A program made the position numbers and the translations under genes. The notes under the pieces are model-generated. The model was not told the DNA's origin. It did not search any database and worked only from the letters and a program-made list of their open reading frames with translations. This document shows, piece after piece, positions 57,880 to 64,000 of a stretch of 64,000 nt of DNA. Source of the stretch: Todiramphus chloris collaris (lineage: Eukaryota; Chordata; Aves; Coraciiformes; Alcedinidae); contig JANVCC010000270.1 in the NCBI GenBank assembly GCA_025345505.1, forward strand, positions 480,263 to 544,262. Reading direction: 5' to 3'. How positions within the stretch are numbered: the stretch's first letter is position 1; each line of letters starts with the position of its first letter.

Positions 57880-59690
57880 AATCCCCCAAACCAGCCTGCT
57901 GGCTCCGCGGATGGGGGAGAGCGTTTGCCGTCCGCCTCCCCGGCCCGGGCAGCACAAAACGGGGGAGAAAAGAAGCCCCCCGGACCGAGGGGCTTTCACA
58001 GGGGCTGTGCCGCTGCCCTCTTCCTGCGCGCCGTCCGTCGGGTCCATCGCGGGTCCGCAAATATTAACTCCGCAGCCGCTTCCCCAGTCCCCGGACGCCA
58101 GCCGCGTTCCCTCCAAGGGGAGGGGGGTTATTTGCAAGTGACACCGAGGGGCCCTGCTCCAGCCGGAGCAGCGGGGGGAGAGTCTCGGGGGAGCTGGGAC
58201 TGGCTTCTCCGTCCCTCCGAGCAGGCCTTTTAGGAGGCCTTTCTGCGAAACGACGGGGGTCCTGCTCTCCTCCCCTAAGCACCCGGTTTGCTGCCGCTGT
58301 CCGCACCGCCAGCCCCCGGGCTACCATCAGGAGACCTGCCCGTTGCCCCACGTGCGTGTGTAAAGTATTAGGCTGATAGGGGTCGAGGGGTCCCGGTGCC
58401 CGCCTTGGCCGCGCTCCGCAGAGCCGGGGTGACTCCCCCGCCGATACGGCCATTGTTTCGTTCAATTAGGCTCTTCTTGATAAAAAACAAACGCTCGTTA
58501 ACCCTCGCCCTCCTCCCTCCCGACTGGTGTGCTGTGAATGGCGACATCGTCTCCCTTGACCCCCCGTCTCCTTTTCTGTCTTTCTGTCCCCTGAAAAATG
58601 ATTCCGCGAGCTCTGATTGAATTTTATTTCTTCCTGACCTGGACAGTTTTTATTGCATGGACACCATCAATCTTGACCTAACGCGACGTTTGTTTATTAC
58701 TTTGGAAAGAAGCGAATGGTTTTATGAGCCCCAGCGTAATTAAACCAGGACGGTACGCGCACCGCGGAACCGCACCACCACCTTTGGGGCGGATTCACGG
58801 CGTAGACGAGCGGCCGGGGAGGCGAGGCAAAGGGGAAAGGGGGTGGCGGTGGTGAATCAAAAAGATAAAAACAAAAAACACACGTAAGGGAAAGTGGCAT
58901 CCTCCCAACCCGGGAGCTCGTGTGCGAAGTGCCGGCGGATCGAAGCCCAGGGGAGCTCCGAGCAGCTCCCTTACGCCACACTCGAGGCCCGCCGGGCCGG
59001 CGCAGAGTGCATCTTGCGCAGCTTGCCGCGTAAAGCTGTGCTCGCCCTCCGCCCCGGCTGCGCGCCTGGGCGCGTCACCTGCGCCACCGCGCAGCGACAG
59101 CTCGGCCTCGGGCACCCCGTCGGCACCCACCGCCGCGCTCCTCGCCCCTCTCCCCGAAAAAAAAACCGCACCCGCGCATCTTTAATGACGGAATCATTCA
59201 CCCAACGTTCCTTGCCCCGCACAGAGCACCGGGGACAAATGGCCCTACCACGCCGAGGCCTTTAACTGGCTTTACAGGCGAAATTAATTGCCAGCTGACG
59301 CTGCATTAGCGGTTGGTGTTGAGGTGGGTGATTTCGGGAGCAGGGAGAGGAGCGTTTCCAGGAGCCGCACCGCTCCGGTACCCGCCATGTGCGTGCCTCG
59401 ACACCGCACGCTTTTTCCTATGCAATCAAGACGACGTCATGAAGGGTGCGCGTTGTCACTTCACGCTGTTCGTGACGTGAGCGCCGAGACCGGCTCAGCC
59501 CCTGCCTGTCCGCAGCCGCGCCGCGTCCCGCAAAACCCGCGGGCAAAGCCCCCGGAGCCCGGAGCGAAGCTTTGGGATCGCCCCGCTGCAGCAGCGGATC
59601 TCTGGGGAGGCGAGGGCCCGGGACAACGCGCTGCCGGAGCACAGCCGGCTGCTCAGCACCCTCCGACCCCAGCGCTACCGACAGCTCTTC
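57880..59690. promoter_or_regulatory. CpG-rich domain II
   Basis: CG-dense segments at about 57890-58460 and 58740-59660 flank an AT-rich block at 58600-58760, which is listed as a candidate regulatory element. No gene is recognised. The continuity with the islands on either side suggests one extended CpG domain. Confidence 0.7.
58600..58760. promoter_or_regulatory. Candidate element: AT-rich island inside CpG domain II
   Basis: TTGAATTTTATTTC, GTTTTTATTGCATGG, ACACCATCAATCTTGACC and a forkhead-type TGTTTATTAC (58691-58700) form a 160-base AT-rich block between CG-dense flanks. Such blocks inside CpG domains of developmental genes are often conserved. Confidence 0.35.
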
Positions 59691-60060
59691 GAAGTTAAAC
59701 CATACTATCGAAATATTCCCGTGCTAACTTCGAGGCGTCTTTCACCAACTTTGCGGCTTTCAGAACGGGCCTCAGCTATTGTAAAATACCGATTGGGAAA
59801 CATGCCCTTAACGTCTCCACCCCCAACACAGTCTCGCCACGTTCTCTATCTGACCTGGGCCGTGGAGGTAGGGAAGGGGTTTTGATGCATGCCCTCTCAA
59901 CTATTTGCACGCACTTCTCTGCTATATTTGGTTATGACCTTTGCAGAACATAATATGGACTGTAATTGCTTTAAGAAGAAATTCTGAGAAGGAAGCTTAG
60001 AATATTCCTTTTCTCCTCGTGTCCTCAGTTTAAGCAGCAGATGAGCAAGTAAGAAACCAT
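59690..60060. promoter_or_regulatory. Candidate element between CpG domains II and III
   Basis: Single-copy AT-rich sequence contains a CArG-like CTATATTTGG (59922-59931, one mismatch) followed by TGACCTTTG (59935-59943, a nuclear-receptor type extended half-site) and GGACTGTAATTGCTTTAAG. No repeat or open frame is notable. Confidence 0.3.
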
Positions 60061-60720
60061 CAGAACCAGCTAAACAGAATGGTCCCTCACATGAATTTCA
60101 AACAACAGCAACAGCAACAAAGTAGGTTTGGTTTGTCTTCCTAGTCGAAAAGCAAAGCAATAGTACTGATAGAAATGCAGCTTGGGCTAAAAATACAAGA
60201 CAAAGCGCCGTGCTAACCTGGCACCTAAAGGGCTGCTCTGCAGGCCCGGCGGGGCCGAGTGTCTCTGCTCGCCGTGCGGGCTCCCGCCGAGGATGCGGAG
60301 GCCTCACGGAGGCACCTTTCAGCCGCTGCCCGGGCGCGCGTCCTGCGCCCGCCTCCGCGCAAGGTCGGGCGGCATCTCTGCGGGCGTTCGGGGCAGGCCC
60401 CGTTCTGCTGGGAGACAACGACAGGTCAGACGGGGCACCGGGCTCTCGGGGAAGAGGGCACGGGAGGGAAGACAGCCGGGGCCCCGCGGCTCTGCCCCAG
60501 CCCGGGATGGTTTCTGACAAGCTCCCCGTCCGGTCCCCGGCATCAACGTCTCACGGCGGAGGCCCTGGCCCAGCGGAGCGCGGAGCGGACGGCCCGCCCC
60601 CGCGCAGGGACCCCGCGGAACCGGCCGCCTCCTGCTGCCAAGACCGCACCATCCACTGCCTACCGCGGGGACCCCCGGCACCGGTAATGTTATTTTCGTT
60701 GTGAACGATTTTTGGTCGAA

Positions 60721-60737
60721 GGGGGGGGGGGGGGGGG
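60721..60737. repeat. G17 homopolymer next to a TG/TTTG repeat
   Basis: Seventeen G residues are followed within 25 bases by GTGTGTGTG and TTTGTTTG. It sits between two CpG-rich segments. It could form a G-quadruplex and could be misassembled in length. Confidence 0.9.
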
Positions 60738-61281
60738 AATGGAAATAATAATGACTGTTTGTGTGTGTGTTTGTTTGTTTTTTAAGACACCCGAGGCGAA
60801 GCACGCGCGTGCGGGGATCCGCACCGAGAACCGGGAGGTGACCTCCGCCGCCACCACGCACGTCACTCTAGGAACGGGATCCCCTCCGGGGGCAGTCGGT
60901 CCCGGCACGCCCGGGAGGCTTCCCTTCGCCCCCCTCCCCGGCTGCCAGCCGCCCCCGGCTAGGCGAGCCCCCTCTACGCGCCCTTTTCGCGGACAGGGCC
61001 GCGGGCAGCGCAAGTTGCGCGTCCGGGCCGCGGAGGCATTATCAGTAATTATACATGGCACTTGTGCGAGCTCTGCACAACACACTCACCCCCCCCCAGT
61101 CACCACTGACAATACAACGGGGTATTAAACGAGCCGAGCTAACAACCGCTGTCCCTCCTATTTATTTTCGCCACAAGCACCCTACGGCTGGAGACCGCCG
61201 AGAAAACCCAAAACACAGGAAAGCCGGCGCCTGATCGCAGCAAAAATAACAGCACATACGACCGCCTCTCTACACTCTCCC

Positions 61282-61288
<7 letters not shown>

Positions 61289-61312
<24 letters not shown>
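61289..61312. repeat. T24 homopolymer
   Basis: Twenty-four T residues separate two CpG-rich segments downstream of FOXC1. Confidence 0.9.
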
Positions 61313-61849
61313 CTGTAAATCACAGGCTGGGGGAGGCGGGAATGGCGTTGCCAGGCCGGCATCTCGCTGCAAACCCCCGTCCGCCGGGAGACCGCCGGGC
61401 TCCCCTTCCCCCGGAGAGGGGCGGCCGGGGCCCCGCAGCCCCGCTCACAGGGGCTCCGCTGCCCCACGCTTGGTACCCGGAGAGAGACCGGGGGGAGCAG
61501 GAGCTGAGTCAGCCCGGGAGTAGGGAACGGGTTTTTTCCCCTTTCCTGGTGAAAAATGGGGAGCTGCGCTTAAAACGTGGCCCCGGAGAAGGCGTCCAGT
61601 TTTGCTCGCCCTTCGCTTCAGCGATGGAGCGCTTGAGTTTTTTTCACCCAATTTATCAAACAAATAAATATAAAGAAGGCCGGTAATCTCTGTAGAGGTA
61701 CTAGCACGAAAAAAAAAGTAAAGACGACGCCATAGTTAAATAAGTATTTTAAGGCAATGTTACGAAATGACACCAGAACCCGCCCTGGTTCGTTCGATCT
61801 GCTGAAGGTGTTTTCTGAACATTAGGTTGTTGCTCTGGCGGGGAAGCGC

Positions 61850-62050
61850 AGCTCAAAAGCGAGGTAATGAGGTTTAACTGTAAATACCTTTGTATTTATT
61901 TACAGTGTAACCCTTAACAATGCAACAGCAATTACTGTTAAGTGTTGCCTTTAGATAAGAGATACTGATAGGAAACTGTATTATCTTGAAAGCAAACTTT
62001 AGGCCTAAATATCTGTTATCAAATAATCTTCTTCCCAAGTCTGACTGACA
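61850..62050. promoter_or_regulatory. Candidate element with two inverted repeats downstream of FOXC1
   Basis: ACTGTAAATA (61877-61886) and TATTTACAGT (61897-61906) are perfect 10-base inverted arms with a 10-base spacer; each arm contains the forkhead-like GTAAATA. CTTAACA (61913-61919) and TGTTAAG (61936-61942) form a second inverted pair. The sequence lies just beyond the likely distal end of the FOXC1 transcript. Confidence 0.35.
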
Positions 62051-62076
62051 AGGCAGATTCTTTTAAGTTAATGAAT

Positions 62077-62082
62077 TTTATT
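62077..62082 (-). terminator. FOXC1: Candidate distal FOXC1 polyadenylation signal
   Basis: TTTATT on the + strand reads AATAAA on the - strand, about 1.7 kb beyond the FOXC1 stop. Alternative hexamers at 62943-62948 and 63207-63212 would give shorter UTRs of about 0.6-0.85 kb. Sequence alone cannot say which is used. Confidence 0.4.
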
Positions 62083-62227
62083 GCGTTTTGGTGCTATTTA
62101 CAAAGGGGGAAGGTGATCCCCATCGCCCGTGGGTTCTTAATTGCAAATTGTCCAGAAGGGGAGATTCTTGATCTGACGAGCCGTCAGTCTCTGCAGCACT
62201 CGTCTACTACCCTGATAGTATTTAATT

Positions 62228-62259
62228 TCTTTTTTCTTTTTTCTTTTTTTTTTTTTTTT
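62228..62259. repeat. T-rich low-complexity tract
   Basis: A T-rich tract with a terminal T16 run lies within the inferred FOXC1 3' UTR; on the transcript strand it would be A-rich. An A13 run follows at about 62318. Confidence 0.85.
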
Positions 62260-62670
62260 ACGATTTAAGGAAAAAGAAGAGAGGGAAGAAAACAAAATAA
62301 CCCCCAAAGAACTATGTAAAAAAAAAAAAATCATACTACACAACCTCTTTCTAAAATAACTTCAGTCCAAGCAATTAGAACACTTCCAACAGACCAGCAG
62401 TGTCCCTGAAGGACAGGAGTAAAGCAGAGCTGTGAGGGTGTAAGGGTTAGACTGTACCAGCACCTTTTAATACAACTTTTTTTTCTTTCTTTTAGACATA
62501 AAATAGTGTTTTAAAAAAATACATATTTATAAAAACGGCTTCACGGATGTAACTTCACGCATTGCTATCAGTTCTGGTTACATTATATTTAAGAATATAG
62601 GTGCTACAGAATATCTACCATCTACTATACACTGTGGCGTTTAGAAACATATGCAATGCGTATATGAAGC

Positions 62671-62683
62671 TATAAATAAATAC
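62671..62683 (-). promoter_or_regulatory. AU-rich element in the FOXC1 3' UTR
   Basis: On the - strand the sequence is GTATTTATTTATA, two overlapping AUUUA pentamers in a U-rich context. Further ATTTA motifs lie within about 80 bases. Elements of this class recruit RNA-decay factors in short-lived messages. The role here is inferred. Confidence 0.4.
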
Positions 62684-63788
62684 GTAGTCCTTCTTTAAAT
62701 ATAGACACAGATGTAAATCCTATGTATAAATACATTCGAAATACACACACGGAAACCGATGGCTAGATATATAGACGGTTACACGAGGGCAGGGACGAGT
62801 GCGTGTACTTCTACCTCGGAGTTACCGCTTCTATACAGCCTTACACAGGCACATTAGTTAAAAAGCCGTAATGTTGTCATACTGTTGGGTATGGTCAAAT
62901 GTTTCCAGGTCTTGCCCATTAATTGCTAAGAAAACGTGTTTGTTTATTTGCCAACTCAGAGCTGCCATGGGAAAGTATTTTTTTCCTAGCGGATAAGGCG
63001 AGCTGACTAAGTGGAACATATTGCAGAAGAGACTGAAAAGGGATTTTTCGACCTGGCAGTTCCTAAATGGTCTCTGGAATTCGTGCGGACGGGAACGAGT
63101 TGTTCCAAAGTTAGTTAGGAAATTCCTTTTGCCTCTCTTTCTCTCTCTCTCAATGAAAGTATTAAAATATACAGACGTGTAAAGGATCATTCCAACTGAA
63201 TGGTAATTTATTAATAAACAAACAATGCAATACCTTCAGAATATTTTCAACAAAAAAAAAAAAAGGATAAAAATATTGATAGAATAAGATTAATACAGTT
63301 TCCCTTTTTATGTATAGTGAAAATTCAGCGTTTCAGACAATTTTAACGTCACTTTTCAGGGAAGGGGGAAACACTTTCTGGCGTTTGGTCCGTAACATCC
63401 AACTACAAATTAAAAATAAATTACTATGTCGCAATTTACATTTTAAAACAAGTCCTTGTAAAAGAGACGGGACGGGACGGGGAGGGGGGAGAAGCTGGTA
63501 CTCTACGATGGACTTTTCGCCCCCTTTTAAACACGGGGCAGGAAAATACCTTAAGGGATGGGGAAGAGGAGGGAGGGAGCGGGGGGGGAAAAAAAAAGTA
63601 CTTCTCAAAGCAATTAAAAAAATCAAAAACTTACGTGTTATTGGAGTAACACTGTCCTTTAACAAACCAAGACATGCTTTGGGGCTGTCTCTGTACAAAA
63701 GCTTTTCGCGTTCGCTCGCTCCCCTCCGCGGGGGCCGGCGGCGCGGTGCTGCGCGGTGTCCCCGCGGTCTCTCCGCGGCGGACGGCGC

Positions 63789-64000
63789 TCAGAACTTGCC
63801 GCAGTCGTAGACGAAGGCCCCGGAGGTGCGGTAGAGCGGCTGGCTGCCGGGAAAGGCCATCTGACAGCTGCCGCCCCCCCCCGCCCCGCCGCCGCCCCCC
63901 GCCCCGCCGCCGCCGCCGCCGCCGCCGGTTCCCGGCGAGGCGCTGAGGCCCAGCCGCGGCGCCTCGAACACCTCCCTCGGGGCGGCGGCGAAGCTCTGCT
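63789..64000 (-). CDS. FOXC1: FOXC1 C-terminus (partial; 5' part beyond window)
   Basis: On the - strand, 69 residues precede the stop (TCA on +, 63789-63791). They read [19 protein letters not shown], then a glycine-rich tract, then [19 protein letters not shown] and VYDCGKF. Human FOXC1, from memory, ends [45 protein letters not shown], whereas FOXC2 ends YDCTKY; this separates the two paralogues. The segment belongs to the C-terminal transactivation region; the forkhead DNA-binding domain lies outside. FOXC1 is a nuclear transcription factor in eye anterior segment, mesoderm, neural crest and vascular development. The codons for residues between T and SCQ encode G8-A-G5-A-G4 (63870-63926), which has no counterpart at this site in the human protein as I recall it. 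The frame is intact to the edge. GTG at 63969-63971 codes for an internal Val, not a start. Confidence 0.95.
   Translation of the reverse strand, partial: QSFAAAPREVFEAPRLGLSASPGTGGGGGGGGAGGGGGAGGGGSCQMAFPGSQPLYRTSGAFVYDCGKF
63870..63926 (-). repeat. GGC/GCC codon repeat encoding G8-A-G5-A-G4 in FOXC1
   Basis: Nineteen codons of glycine and alanine, mostly GGC and GGG on the - strand, lie in frame between the T of SPGT and SCQMAF. The repeat is in the C-terminal transactivation region. Confidence 0.93.

Larger units (their letters stand above)
60210..61640. promoter_or_regulatory. CpG-rich domain III
   Basis: CG-dense segments at about 60230-60700, 60785-61060 and 61330-61620 are separated by the G17 run and the T24 run. 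It lies 2-3.5 kb downstream of the FOXC1 stop. Open frames here are compositional artefacts. Confidence 0.7.
62060..63788 (-). other. FOXC1: FOXC1 3' UTR (inferred extent)
   Basis: This sequence lies directly downstream of the FOXC1 stop on the - strand. It is AT-rich and clearly different from the CpG-rich coding DNA. It carries several AATAAA hexamers in - orientation (TTTATT on +) at 63207-63212, 62943-62948 and 62077-62082, and AUUUA-type motifs including GTATTTATTTATA (- strand) at 62671-62683. The distal limit is chosen at the 62077 signal, giving about 1.7 kb. An open frame of 110 codons at 62858-63190 lies inside this UTR and shows no domain. Confidence 0.6.

Noticed and set aside
62858-63190. 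Open frame of 110 codons on the - strand downstream of FOXC1
   Set aside because: It lies wholly in the inferred FOXC1 3' UTR, has no domain, and is AT-rich sequence where such a length is possible by chance.

Overview
This is nuclear DNA of an amniote, most likely a bird. The evidence is a split vertebrate gene with GT-AG introns, sparse interspersed repeats, fragments of the CR1 LINE typical of bird and reptile genomes, and vertebrate-style CpG islands. The species cannot be told from the sequence alone.

Two genes are recognisable. They converge, as GMDS and FOXC1 do on human 6p25. The last two coding exons of GMDS (GDP-mannose 4,6-dehydratase, first step of de novo GDP-fucose synthesis) are on the + strand at 52220-52288 and 52655-52717. 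They are followed by a 3' UTR of about 0.9 kb ending at a cluster of AATAAA signals near 53.63 kb. The 3' end of FOXC1 (forkhead transcription factor) is on the - strand at 63789-64000; the rest of this normally single-exon gene lies beyond the right edge. Its 3' UTR probably runs left to about 62.06 kb.

Positions 1-52219 have no recognisable exon. They are best read as one large GMDS intron that starts outside the window. This intron holds four CR1 fragments (three clear, one doubtful), one MIR-like SINE fragment, several microsatellites, a long 12-bp-unit polypyrimidine array interrupted by an assembly gap, and AT-rich blocks dense in transcription-factor-like motifs. Three CpG-rich patches (10.50, 30.96 and 46.36 kb) each lie next to such a block. 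GMDS introns are a plausible home for enhancers of the neighbouring FOX genes (FOXQ1, FOXF2, FOXC1), but no element here is proven to be one.

The interval of about 8.4 kb between the two 3' ends (53.65-62.06 kb) is unlike the intron. It is a chain of CpG islands broken by AT-rich islands rich in homeodomain and forkhead motifs. This looks like the extended CpG-rich domain often seen around developmental regulators. I found no RNA gene, CRISPR array, or complete gene, and nothing that clearly counts as a new biological system. The points most worth following up are the CpG domain, the candidate regulatory blocks, and a glycine-rich insertion near the FOXC1 C-terminus.
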